Assembly (NCBI GenBank): GCA_963920525.1
Contig: OY986435.1
Location: 298,466,708-298,530,707, forward strand
DNA: 64,000 bases
From: Dichetophora obliterata
Taxonomy: Eukaryota; Arthropoda; Insecta; Diptera; Sciomyzidae
Reading direction: 5' to 3'
Shown: positions 1 to 10,941 of the stretch, in pieces
Position numbering within the stretch: the first letter of the stretch is position 1
Layout of the letters: every line of letters starts with the position of its first letter
Program-made: the position numbers and the translations under genes
The notes under the pieces: generated by a model
What the model saw: only the letters and a program-made list of their open reading frames with translations
What the model was told of the DNA's origin: nothing
Database searches by the model: none

Positions 1-3000
1 GAACAAAAAAATGTGTTTAAACAAAATAAAAGAGTGACAAAGCAAACAATAGTAAAATGACGAACCGGTAGCACACGATCTGAAAAACAAACATGCTCGA
101 ACATATATGCAAACATTGACGCCTCAGCTAGGCTCAGAGCGCATACAGCCAGCAGCGGTGCCACTCCTACCACCCTCAGGATCAACCCACGCACCACTTA
201 GCACAAGTGCTGTGTTGCGTATTTAATGCCTATGTTATTTTTGGCTGCAACTGGCATTTTATGCTGTTGTTGTTTTTTGCTGCAACAATGTCCTGCAGCC
301 ACCCCGTTGTGCTATTTGCCGTTGTTGTTTATTTGTTTGTTTGTTTGCGATGCACTTTGACCAATTCGCAGCAGTTGCAAAATTAAAAGAAATAAAAAAT
401 CCAAATGCAATGAATGAATATCTTGGTACTCAGACGCCGAAGTACAACAACATCAGCTAACGGAAACACCATTTTCAGCGCAAATAACCAAAAAAACACA
501 CTTATACGCAGAACGCATAAGGCACCAGACAGCAGCGGCATCCTCGACTTTTGCGTGTTTGTCGAGCTCTCTATCTGTCAGCTTGACGTCGAGTCAAACG
601 CATTCAGGTATTTAAGCGAGGATAAGCGTAAATCAATTAATTCCATTTTCTGCACATTTGTTGCTGCTTCGATTTCATGTTAATGGCGCGTTCTAAGGAT
701 GATCAGGGTTAATTCATTAAAGGCAAGAGATTAAAGTTGTACAGAGAATAATACATTATTTAATCTTTGAAAAAAATGAGAAAATGCGCAGAAATACTAG
801 AAGAACTAGTTGAAACTGCAATGGCAAAAATAGAAAACTTATTATATTGACGAATAAATTCAGAAGTTCAGCGAATAGTGACGTGCATTTCAATTAAACT
901 AACACCGACTCACCACAATGTTGAAAAACTCAACAATTTCCTGCAAAAATCAAAGATTTATAATTATTAAATAAATTTAATAAATTAAATAATGAGTGAG
1001 AGGGAATTAAACCCGTCTTGTTTAAAAATTGTATGTGTAATTTTTAGAAATAGGAACAATTTTCTGAGTGGAGATATGTTTCTGCTTTGGGGCCAATCCT
1101 CACTAAACATCCTGAAGTCTAAAAAAATGTCTTTGGTCATTAGTATTAAAATTTTGTAAACAGTTGCTTCATTTTATGAAATCTTTACTCATGTAGTTAC
1201 ATAACAGTAATTAAAAATTAATTTCTAAATGTGAGTACAAAAATGAGAGCCTTATACTAGAGATTTTGTGAGATTTCGTAAAATTCATATTGAAATCAAC
1301 AGAGTTCACTATACAAGTTAAAGATTTTAAGATCTTGTGATTTTAACAAAATCTAATACATCTAATACAAAGCTCATAAAATGCAATGCGGTATCCCTGA
1401 AAAGTTATATCAGTATCCAGCACTTTTCAGCTTATGTCAAATTTTTCATATTGACACTTGGCAATGGCAGCTTGCTAGTTAATTATTTAAAAAAAAAAAG
1501 AAACAATAAAAATAATAAAAACTAAAAATGCAAAATAAAGGAAATATGAAAAGAAAGAGACGTGGAACTTCAGTGAGGAGCAATTGCTAGTAGCAATTTG
1601 GAGAAAAAATTTAAGAGTTCTGAAAATAACAAAACAAATTCAACAACGCAATTGCTCCTTCAAGATTTGCTCATTCTTAAATTTATCAAATGAAGTCTTA
1701 ATTGTCAAATGAAATCTAGCTGTCATAACATGCCAGATGGAAACACTTTGAAATCACTTTTTTAAAATTGCAAGATTTTGAGCAGATGAAAACAAAGTAT
1801 TGCATTTTCGGATTGGAGTTCTGTGTTTAAATTTTTAATGATTTTTAACAGAAATCCAAGCAATTATGAAATTCTTTAATAGCAATCAAATTATACCAAT
1901 TAATTTTTTATCGTTATTTTTTCGATCAGAAATTTAAATCAAGTGGAGTGAACATATAAAATGATCAATTTAATTCTCTACCAATGGATGTCGCAACACG
2001 CTGGAGTTCTACTTTTAAAATGCTTTAAGCTGTTTTGGCTTTAAAAGAATTCTGAATTGTGGAATGCACATAAATAGAAAACATTGCGTCTGTTTTTACT
2101 GCTTAAAGTAGCTCCTCAAAATTGATTTAATTTTATTTTTGATTGAAAAAATATCGATCAATGAATGATTCTTATTACCGATCGAAGAAATAACTATCTA
2201 AAAATAATTGGTATTATTTGATTTACTTATATTATAAAAATCATAGGCACATAAAATTATGTCAAAAATTAATTCTGCAGTTTATCGGCATCACGTGACT
2301 ATATTAAAATGTATATTACAATAACTTTTTGTATGTGATTATTTCATTAAAAAATTTAAAAATGACGATCATTTTGGGTCCCTGATTTTTAATATACATA
2401 TATGACAAGATAAGCACATAAACTCTCAACTTTCAAAACGGAATCTAATGCAAGTTTTCACTTAACATAACTTTGAATATTTCTCGAACAATTCTACCAA
2501 ATTTTGCTTTTTAAAAATGATGTTGAAATTGTAAATCTTTTGCAAAATGTATCAACTCGGAAAATAGTGTACCAATGTACCAAGTTAAAATAAATGCACC
2601 AATTTTGGTACAATTGTACCAAAGTGGCAACCGTGTCTCTGAGTACAATTAGTGCTGCCATATTTTGCAAACAATTGGGTATGTTCAAAGACAATGTCAT
2701 AGTTTTTGCTATGTTCTCACGTTTCTTGTTTGTTTCTGCTTACACGATTACTAGTAGACTAGCACTAGTAGAAAAAAAAAACGTTATATGGCGGACCCTG
2801 TAAATTTTGTATGAATTAATTAATTAAATTAATTTGATAGGTGCAATGAATTAAACGAACTTTATGTGTGAGTGATTTTATCATTTACACCAGACAGCGA
2901 GCTTAACATGTGTATGGATAAGATTTTAAACAAATTTATTTCTTTATTCTTTCCACTTTTTCACATGCATATTCGTGTTTTTTTAATTGATTAATTTGGG

Positions 3001-3041
3001 TTTTTTTTTAGATTTTTTTATTTTATTTGAGCTAATGCTTA
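1..3041. other. AT-rich non-coding DNA, no gene recognised
   Basis: The first ~700 bases are less AT-rich and contain TTG/CAA/CAG runs of the kind common in fly introns and intergenic DNA. The rest is AT-rich with homopolymer runs. The open frames here (for example 414-683 and 1337-1525) show no recognisable domain or codon pattern. Around 2568-2630 there is a cluster of GTACCA/TGGTAC words. I see no RNA gene or transposon end that I can defend. Confidence 0.5.
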
Positions 3042-3416
3042 ACATTTATGTAAAATAAATAGTTTCATTATTGAAGTAAAAGCCTTCGCGGATCTTCTGT
3101 AAATTTGTTCACAACATTTTCTTGTAACATTTGTTGCCTCTCATACATTAGCTGCCGGTGGACACTTAGTATGCACAGTCCTGAAACTGAGAAACAATTT
3201 AAATGTTACTAATATTTTACGATTCAATTTCAAGAACTTGTTACAATAGCAAAATATACATATATTCGTATTTTTCAGGACTTTGCATACTAAAGGCTGC
3301 CGGTGGCCACTTACGTATGAGAAGCAACAAGCGTTATAAGAAAATGTGGTCAACAAATTTACAGAAGAACCGGGAATTCTATAACTTCAATAATAAAATG
3401 ATTTACTTTACATAAA
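3042..3416. repeat. Foldback (inverted-repeat) element, ~375 bp
   Basis: The left arm (about 3042-3185) reappears as its reverse complement at about 3275-3416, separated by ~90 bp of AT-rich spacer. Shared blocks include CTTCTGTAAATTTGTT, CATTTTCTTGTAAC, GCTGCCGGTGG and AGTATGCA. The arms are roughly 80% identical with small indels. No coding capacity is evident. It is most simply a non-autonomous foldback or MITE, and a target duplication could not be fixed because the flanks are AT-rich. Confidence 0.7.
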
Positions 3417-6195
3417 AGTAGTATTTTTTTTAGAAATTTTTAGCTTCACAATACTCATATTTGGCGAACTTTTTGCTGGGTTTTTTTATTTTTCAATTAA
3501 AAGATCTTTGAAATCGCGAAGATTATCTTCAGAAACTTTGCATTGTCATTAAGTCAGTATTTTGGTTCTCCTTAATATTTTTTCTTGTGTGACTTAGTCT
3601 GTAATTTTTGTAGTCCTTATTTGTGTCTTTATGAGCATCGTAAAGCGTAGCAGTTGTGCATGGCTGCGCTAAAGACATTAGTAGTGCACGCCTGGAAAAA
3701 ATGTACTAGCTTCTTTAATTACATCCACCGCCTTTGCTGAATTTTTTTCCTTTCATCATTAAACCAAAGGTGACATTCTCAATCCACATCGTCAAGATCA
3801 TGAAAGCTAACAAACAATTTGGTTGCTGGTTTATACCGGTCCAGAGTCTAAGAGTATTTCTTCGTGAAATCTTTGTTGCAGAGATGATAGTAAAGAGTAC
3901 GGAATGTAAATAGACCGCTTTTAGTAATCATTAGGTGTTGAAAATTGTGGACTAGAACTCTGATTTTGGCGTGAAACTATTTCACCCTCATAGGTAAGGT
4001 ATAAGAATAGGTGAACAATAATGCAGTGCAAAAACCATAAAATACTTTAATAAAATTAGGATATGATACAGGAATGATACACATAGCGGAGTTACCACAA
4101 TAAAAAAACTAGATCAAAGATTTAGGGTGGAGCCGGGGCTACGCCCATGCTAAGAGGTACTTTAACTGATCATAAGAGCTTTTGGCTATGCCAGAAAATT
4201 AGCGAAAACAAGGAGAGCTTTATTTGAAGTCTGTAGTGGCATTAATTTTAACTTTGCTGTTAATAACTATACTAATATTATTTTCATTCAATTTTTTCAA
4301 TTTTGAGTTTATAAATTTATCTATCAAAAGAAATTTTTAATAATGATCAAAGCTTAAATTTAAAAGATTATTATAAAAAATGTATAAATATGTAAAAAAT
4401 AAAATTGTCTGTAATAAAAGAGATTAACATTAACCACATTATGCTGGTTTTTAAAAAAGTATCGAATTTTAATGCATCGAGTAAAAAGCATCGAGTATCG
4501 AGGCATACTCGATACCAAAATATTCGATAGCAAAAAGTATCGAGTTTACCCATACTGAAATGAATCAAAATTAATTTTTTCTATTTGAATCAAATTTGCT
4601 TTGAAGCAGCGAAAAATTTGAAGATCTGTGTTATATCTTATTTGTTAGTTATTAAATTGTATGTCTTTTGCAATACATGATAATCAAATTGGACAATATT
4701 TTCTTCAATTGAGATCAAAAACGTAGGAGCACCTTTTAAAATAATCGAAATTTTCAAATATATTAAAAAAAAAACCTTTCAATAGAATTTAAATATTTTA
4801 CACCTCGTTTTGTTCTCTAACACCTAACGTATTCAAAACCACAGATTTTTATATGGTAACCTACAGAGGGTTGGAAGATAGGTGGTTGGTATCGAAAGAA
4901 GACAACATTCGGAAGAAATGGGAAAAATAATGGGAGCAGCTCTTAACCTTCTTAACCTTCTACACCCAAAGAAATAATGTTGTATTATTAAAAAGAGTAG
5001 CATTGTCAAATTTCTTTTAAAAATTTTCGTTATTGCCTGACTCTTGTTAATAAAAAAAATGTCTTCAATAAAAAATTTGCCATTTCTCTGAGTTACAACA
5101 TGCTTGTCATTATAAAGAGATGCTTCTCGTTAAATTCTTTGCATACTTATTTTGTATTAATAAAGAAAGCATCTTTCAAATAAAAACAATGTTGTCAATT
5201 ATTGTATTGGTATTTTTTTAATTGTGATTTTTTTCCTATTGTCAAAAAATACTTACGTTTTATTTTACTTTTAACAACACTGTCTTTAATAAGAACGGTT
5301 TCTCTTTGTTCGACAATGCTTGTTCTTTCTCTATAATTGTGCCGATTTTTTCGCTCACAGCTGCAGTGTGTTTGAAGCTGTTGGAGAAATAAGTTCTGAA
5401 TTTTGTCTTGTGTAATAATGATGTAAGTAATCAAATAAATTAAAATAAATTAAAAAGAAAGGCTGCAAAGCTTTATGTTTTTTTTAATTGATGCACCAAA
5501 CCTGTGCAACAAAAGAATGCTTAAGACTAAGAATCTAGATACGCACAACAAAAAACACTGATGCTTTGCAAAAAGACGCTTAAGAACGCAGCCAAATATT
5601 AAAGAAATGTGTTGTTTTGCGAAAAGTGAGAAAAATGCGTAAAACGTGTAAAAAATAAATTGGCAAGCAGAAATATGTATGCTATGAAAATATTCTGAAA
5701 ATATTCTTCTATATATACTTTCTTCTTTAATTTTCGCAGTTTTTTTTATTTAACCTTTTTTCAATAATAAAGAAACGTCATAGTACTTTATTCCTTACAT
5801 TTGTTTTTCAAATAACAATGAATTTGTCAAAAGCAAAAATTTTTTTGTTTTTAGTATAAGCGATTTTCCTTAACTGCCATTGAATTAATAACTAAGTTAG
5901 CAATTGTAAAAGAAAAATTATTTTTACCTTAACAAATATAATTGATACCAAGTCGTTAAATAAAATCAATGCACTTACTTGTAATAAACAAACTCTCTCT
6001 CACTGATCAACAAATTTTGTATATTTTATTTTAGAGGAGAATTTTTTTCACACAGCTGTATATAAGTTCTTTATTCTAAAGAAACTGTTTTTAAATCAAA
6101 ACCATGTGTTTGATACCTTAACCACAAGTGTATTTTAAGTAACAATGGGTAATTTTATATTTACAACAAGGATTTTTACATCAACATTGATTTTT
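3417..6195. other. AT-rich non-coding DNA
   Basis: No gene seen. At 4457-4550 the word ATCGAG/CTCGAT recurs about seven times (the 'tatcgagt' theme), including an inverted pair around 4490-4530. This might be a degraded inverted repeat or a cluster of DRE-like TATCGA words. The open frames at 4371-4568 and 5195-5434 have no recognisable features. Confidence 0.4.
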
Positions 6196-6196
6196 T

Positions 6197-6286
6197 CAAA
6201 TGTTAAATGTTAAAACGTGCTATTTTCATATTAACATGAAAATGCAAATGTTAAAACGTGCTATTTTCATATTAACATGAAAAATT
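6197..6286. repeat. Tandem duplication of a ~45-bp unit
   Basis: The segment beginning with AATGTTAAAACGTGCTA is present twice in direct orientation, at about 6199 and 6248. Both copies run through TTTTCATATTAACATGAAAA with almost no divergence, so this is a recent local duplication. Confidence 0.75.
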
Positions 6287-6892
6287 TTCATTTAACCTGA
6301 TGATCTTGTTATTAGGAAGATACGACATTTAAAAGATGACACTACACATTTGTTCACATGTTTTTCAACATGCTTCTCAAAACATCATTGCTAATTTCAG
6401 AGCTATTAACATTTTGTATCTCTTTTTGGAGTCAAATATAAAAGATTTTTTAAATAGATGATATATAAAATAAGATATTTTCTTCATACTTCTTAATTTC
6501 TTATATGGACAGACATGTGGTAGAGAGGAGGTAGGCATGCTCTGGACAAATATTGGGGGTAAAAAAAATAATAAGACCAAATTTTACATTTGACCCCATT
6601 AAGGGTTAACTTGGATGAGATATGAACTATTTTGGTAATTTTTCTGAATTTTTTTAGAAATTGTCCCCTCTAAATTTGGGTAATATACAATATAAAATCG
6701 TTGCTGCACCTACAAAAATGGTTATGTGTTTTTCAGCAACTTTTCAGAAGAACAAAAAAACTGATTTTATTTCAGAGCATTTCTAGTACTGCGAGCACAT
6801 AGCTAATTTAATCACATCTAAACTAAAAGATGTATAAAAAAAACGGCAAATGCAGAAATATGGGCGATTGATAATGTTAATAATTTATTTTT

Positions 6893-7031
6893 CTCACTTA
6901 AGATTGTTTTGGACCACTCTTATCGATATCATTGAGATATTTTAATGTTATTTGAGCTGGTTCTTAAGATGATCTAATGCGGAGAAAGTGCAAAAAAGCT
7001 GTAGTAGCTGAACTCTATTGTTATTGCATGT
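6893..7031 (-). repeat. 138-bp dispersed fragment, coding-like on the minus strand
   Basis: This stretch is about 95% identical to 48832-48971 in the same orientation. Read on the minus strand, both copies keep the same frame ending ...LLQLF-TFSALDHLKNQLK-stop; the copy here reads CNNNRVQLLQLF. The 48.8 kb copy belongs to the orphan-family relic inside a long-TIR transposon, so this copy is probably a detached piece of the same element family. Flanking sequence is not shared. A pair of short inverted segments (6702-6731 and 7069-7099) surrounds it and may mark a deletion derivative. Confidence 0.6.
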
Positions 7032-8016
7032 TATAAAAAAAATACAATATGAAAAAAATTTACAAAAATCATATAACTATTTTTGTAGGCGCAGCGACGA
7101 AATATTTAAAATTTTTTTTTTCATTTTTTGTATGGGGACTCCCAGAGTGTTGCCCATATGTTGAGGGTGAAAAAAAAAATAGGATCAGCTTATACATTTG
7201 AGAGGCTTATTACATTACATCTATTACTATCATTAATTACTATTTTTTATTTTTAAAATACCATTACATCTTATAACACTTTTAAGAAACTGTGAATGTA
7301 ATGTTTAACGAATTAATAAAATACGCGGAATGAATCTTATTTGTGTTTATAATTAAAATGTTGTTATTTAATTAAAAAAATTGTTTTATAAAAAAAAAAT
7401 ATTGAAGGGGTATTTTTTTCACACTTATGAAAATGCTAAAAACATTTGCTACTTGAAAAACCAATTTTTTTTTTGTTTTTGTAGTAAAAGGATTATAACT
7501 AGTGTCCGACCGAATATTTGGTTTCGGTTTCGGTTATGGCCAGTTTCGGCACTTTTTGTTAGTTTCGGCCAGTTGAAACTGTTCGATACTGTCATTTTCG
7601 ATTTTATCATCTCTATTGCACTTAATATTAAAGTTTTACAGGTATTGAAGCCAAAAATTGATAATAAAACTTCCGAAAGAATTCTATGTGTGTGGAATAA
7701 AGAAAACGAAATAATGATATTTTTTAATACTAAACCTTAAAAAAAACATTAATATTTTGTTTTGTAGTTCTATAAAAATGTACATTTGAGGTGCATACTA
7801 TTTTGAGTGTGTACTGAAAATATAAAGTATGCAATGCTTTTGTAATAAAAAATAAATTAAAAAATTATCTCATTTATTATTATAGTAAACTTCAATTAAT
7901 TATTATAAACCAATATTAAAATAATAATTTATTTATATAAAATTTTCTTCTTATGTGTATGAAAGTACTTTTGTTTCCTTTTAAAAAAAAAAATTATTTG
8001 GGAAAACTTACATATA

Positions 8017-8246
8017 CAGTGGCTCACAGCTTATTTTATGCAGTGCATACTTTCAGTTTTAGGGCTTTATAACAACGAAACTAACAGGAATAGAAAAAAA
8101 TAATATAGTATTATTTAAGAGAACAAGATGTTTAGTTTAATAAATTAACTTAATTTATTCTAAAAATATATATTATGTTGGCTTAAAATTAAGAAACGAG
8201 AAAATACTGCTTAATTTCATATCACATCTTATTTTATGCAGTCACT
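8017..8246 (+). repeat. Left inverted terminal repeat of the Tc1 element
   Basis: Matches the reverse complement of 9454-9682 along its length with few mismatches and small indels. The terminal motif is repeated in degenerate form at the inner end, which gives two potential transposase sites per arm. Confidence 0.9.
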
Positions 8247-8419
8247 TCTCTCTGTTACGGTACTCTAATGCTGCGCTGTCTAACGGTACTTTCGTTAGCT
8301 ATGCCTTCGTTCTGTTTCTATAATTGCTTTGTGTTAGCTTTTTAGTCTGATTTTTTTGCTTCCAGTGTCTGATTCTATGATTATTTAAAATAGGAGCGCG
8401 CACAACGCTACAACAACGA

Positions 8420-9405
8420 GAATTGGTTATATACTATTTTAAAAATAGCAGCTCGCAGCGAAAAATGACTGAAATGGTTAATATCAATTTCTCTACAGTG
8501 CAAAAGATCTTCGAGCGCTTCGTCCATAAGAATCGATTGCACAATAAGAGCAAAGAAGCACCAAACAAAATTTTTAATGCAACCGGCGAGCGGCATATTG
8601 TACGGAAGATAAAGGCTAACCCGAGACTCTCAGCTCCAAAAATGGCTTTTGAAGTTCAAACTGACCTGAGCAAACAGTGTAGTGCAGAAACTATTCGACG
8701 TGTCTTGCGGAAAAAGAACTTTCATGGCTGAGTAACACGAAACAAGTCGTTTATTAGCCCCAAAAACAGATTATGCAGACTCAACTACGACAAAGAACAT
8801 ATGTCCAAGGCCCAGAGTACTTGAATTCATTTATTTTTGCAGATAAATCGAAGATAAATTAGTTCGGTTCAGATGGTATGTGCTATATGTGGCGAAAACC
8901 GAATACCGAGGTCAACAAACAAAACTCAAAACAAACCGTGAAACATGGCGGTGGCAGCGTCATGGTTTGGGCCTGAATGTCAGCTGCTGGAACTGGGAAG
9001 TTGCCGTTTATTGAAACAACAATTTACAAATGTAAGTACCTAAAAATCCTGAAGAACAAATTTGTTGCAGAGTGCCAAGATTCTTTGTATAAAATTGAAT
9101 TTCCGATTTTACAAGGATGACGATCAAAAGCACAAAGCGGGTATGTGCAAGCCAGGCTAATATACAACTGCCCACAATTGATGACGCCGCCAGCACAATC
9201 GCAAGGCCTTAATGTTATTGAAAATGTGTGGTCTTTATTGGAAAATAACATCCGGAAACATCAAATTTCATACAAAAACCACCTGAAAGAGATATTGAAA
9301 ACGAAGTGGGCGAATATTTCGCCACCTATCACTCAAAAACTGGTTGCATCAATGCCAAGGCACCTTAGATCTATTGTGGACAACAAGGGCTATCATACCA
9401 AATAA
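8420..9405 (+). pseudogene. Degraded Tc1-family transposase
   Basis: The N-terminal open stretch (8423-8731) shows the paired helix-turn-helix DNA-binding layout of Tc1 transposases, including the segments RKIKANPRLSAPKMA and CSAETIRRVLRKKNFHG. After a TGA at 8729-8731 the catalytic domain continues in changing frames. The first Asp lies in FIFADKSKI (near 8838), followed by GGGSVMVWA. The second Asp lies in the FYKDDDQKHKA block near 9110-9135. The Glu lies in LNVIENVWSLLE (9210-9245), within the Tc1 PAQSxxLNxIE motif. Several stops and frameshifts disrupt it, so it cannot encode an active enzyme. The DDE order and spacing make the family assignment secure. It lies between the element's inverted repeats, as expected. 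Confidence 0.9.
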
Positions 9406-9453
9406 TAAAAATATCATATATCATTAATTAATACGAAAAATTTATAAATAACA

Positions 9454-9682
9454 AGTGACTGCATAAAATAAGCTGTGATATGAAATTAAGCAGTATTTTC
9501 TGGTTTCTTAATTTTAAGCCAACTTAATATATATTTTTACAATAAATTAAGTTAATTTATTAAACTAAACATCTTGTTCTTTTAAATGATACTATATTAT
9601 TTTTTCTATTCCTGTTAGTTTCGTTGTTATAACGCCCTAAAATTGAAAGTATGCACTGCATAAAATAAGCTGTGAGCCACTG
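9454..9682 (-). repeat. Right inverted terminal repeat of the Tc1 element
   Basis: Reverse-complement partner of 8017-8246. It begins with GTGACTGCATAAAATAAG and ends in GTGAGCCACTG next to the TA duplication. Confidence 0.9.
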
Positions 9683-9759
9683 TATATATTAATAACCTGT
9701 TTCGGTTTTGGTCTCGGTTTCGGCCACAAATCCGGTTTCGGTCGGACACTAATTATAAT

Positions 9760-10941
9760 ACATCATGAATTTAAGGTTGCAACTGAAACACATTTGGGTT
9801 GCTGCCTTGTGTTATTGGCTAACTCTGGAGCTTACCATCTGGGGTCTCTCTGTAAAGTGACTTATCCAGTGTGAAAACAATGTTTAAAAATAATTAACAT
9901 TTTTTTTTCTCTTCAGTTCAAAAGAGAGGAAAAATAATTTTAAGTTTTGTAGGTCAAAATATTATGGTTTTTGCACTAACAATTCTTTAAAAATATACTT
10001 TTGCTAGCATTTTTTATATTTGTAAAAATAATTGCAATAAAAGTGACATTTGTAGGAGAATTTTTCAAGCTACGCAATTTAGTAAATTTTGCGCTCAATT
10101 TCATATACACAGAGTACTCAACACGCAAACCTTCGCAGTGACTTAAATACCACTTATATATTATATGGATTTAATTTAATTCATCTATTTGAATATTTTT
10201 TAGAATGTTTATGTATATTGAATTTTTTTGAATTTAATGATTTAAATTAATATAATGAATATGACTTCATGATCAAATATGTTATTTTCTTATAAAATAA
10301 ATTATTTTTTTGATAACGTGTGTTTCTATCTAAAAAAGCTTAATTTTTACATTCTTAAATATCAGTATTAAAGTAATGATGACTTTAATATCTTATTCCC
10401 AAATAGAGTCCTTCAGCATCATCAAAAACATTAATTAACTGGAGCAAGAAACATATTCATATACCCATATTTAATTGAAAATATTCCTAAAATGAATGTC
10501 TGAATTTTTAATAAAGCATGTGCAGCATCTTTACTATGAACGAAATTTATATATTAATGTGACTTTTACTAGCAAATAAACAACTCAAATAAGAAATATC
10601 AATTTTACGCAAACACGACATCAATTGAAGTAAAATAAAATGCAGTCAATAACGGAATGTTCTTCTGCCTCTTCTGTTTTCTACCTACTTGTTCTCTTTT
10701 TTTAAATTGTTAACATTCACTGAAATTTGTATAAATTATTTTAAGCGCTACTGTTAACGTCAGCAGCAAGGATAGCAGTAAGCATGCAGTTGAGCAAAAA
10801 ACAAAAACATTTTATTAAAAAATAAATGCAAAAAAGTAAAAAAGACGCCTTTGTAACGGTGTTGGTCCAACAACATCCAGAAAGTTAAATGACAAATTTG
10901 CAACAACAAAATGAAGCACAATCACTTTACGATATGAACAT
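9760..10941. other. AT-rich non-coding DNA
   Basis: Nothing gene-like. A CAA/CAG-rich patch near 10755-10925 resembles generic fly non-coding DNA. No transposon end or open frame of note. Confidence 0.4.

Larger units (their letters stand above)
8017..9682 (+). mobile_element. Tc1-like transposon with long IR/DR-type inverted repeats
   Basis: The element is bounded by CAGTGGCTCACAGC and its reverse complement and flanked by TA on both sides (8015-8016, 9683-9684), the hallmark of Tc1/mariner insertion. The inverted repeats are ~229 bp (8017-8246 and 9454-9682). The motif CTTATTTTATGCAGT occurs both at the tip and at the inner end of each arm, giving the IR/DR layout known from some Tc1 subfamilies. 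It sits inside the hAT-like element at 7500-9751, so it inserted later. Its transposase gene is broken. Confidence 0.92.
7500..9751. mobile_element. hAT-like DNA transposon (non-autonomous), interrupted by a Tc1 element
   Basis: Both ends carry the inverted repeat TAGTGTCCGACCGAA (left at 7500, reverse complement ending at 9751), followed internally by TTTCGG-rich sequence. The flanks are ATTATAAC (7492-7499) and ATTATAAT (9752-9759), an 8-bp duplication with one mismatch, as expected for hAT-type insertion. No hAT transposase is recognisable inside. Removing the nested Tc1 leaves a ~580-bp element. A related but unpaired end (TAGTGTCTGACCTAA) lies at 37665. Superfamily assignment is inferred from the duplication length and TIR style. 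Confidence 0.7.

Noticed and set aside
414..683. 89-codon open frame near the left edge
   Set aside because: No domain, no splice or promoter context, and composition matches the surrounding non-coding DNA.
6000..6300. Possible CRISPR-like direct repeats
   Set aside because: Only a single 45-bp tandem duplication is present; no regular spacers, and the genome is evidently eukaryotic.
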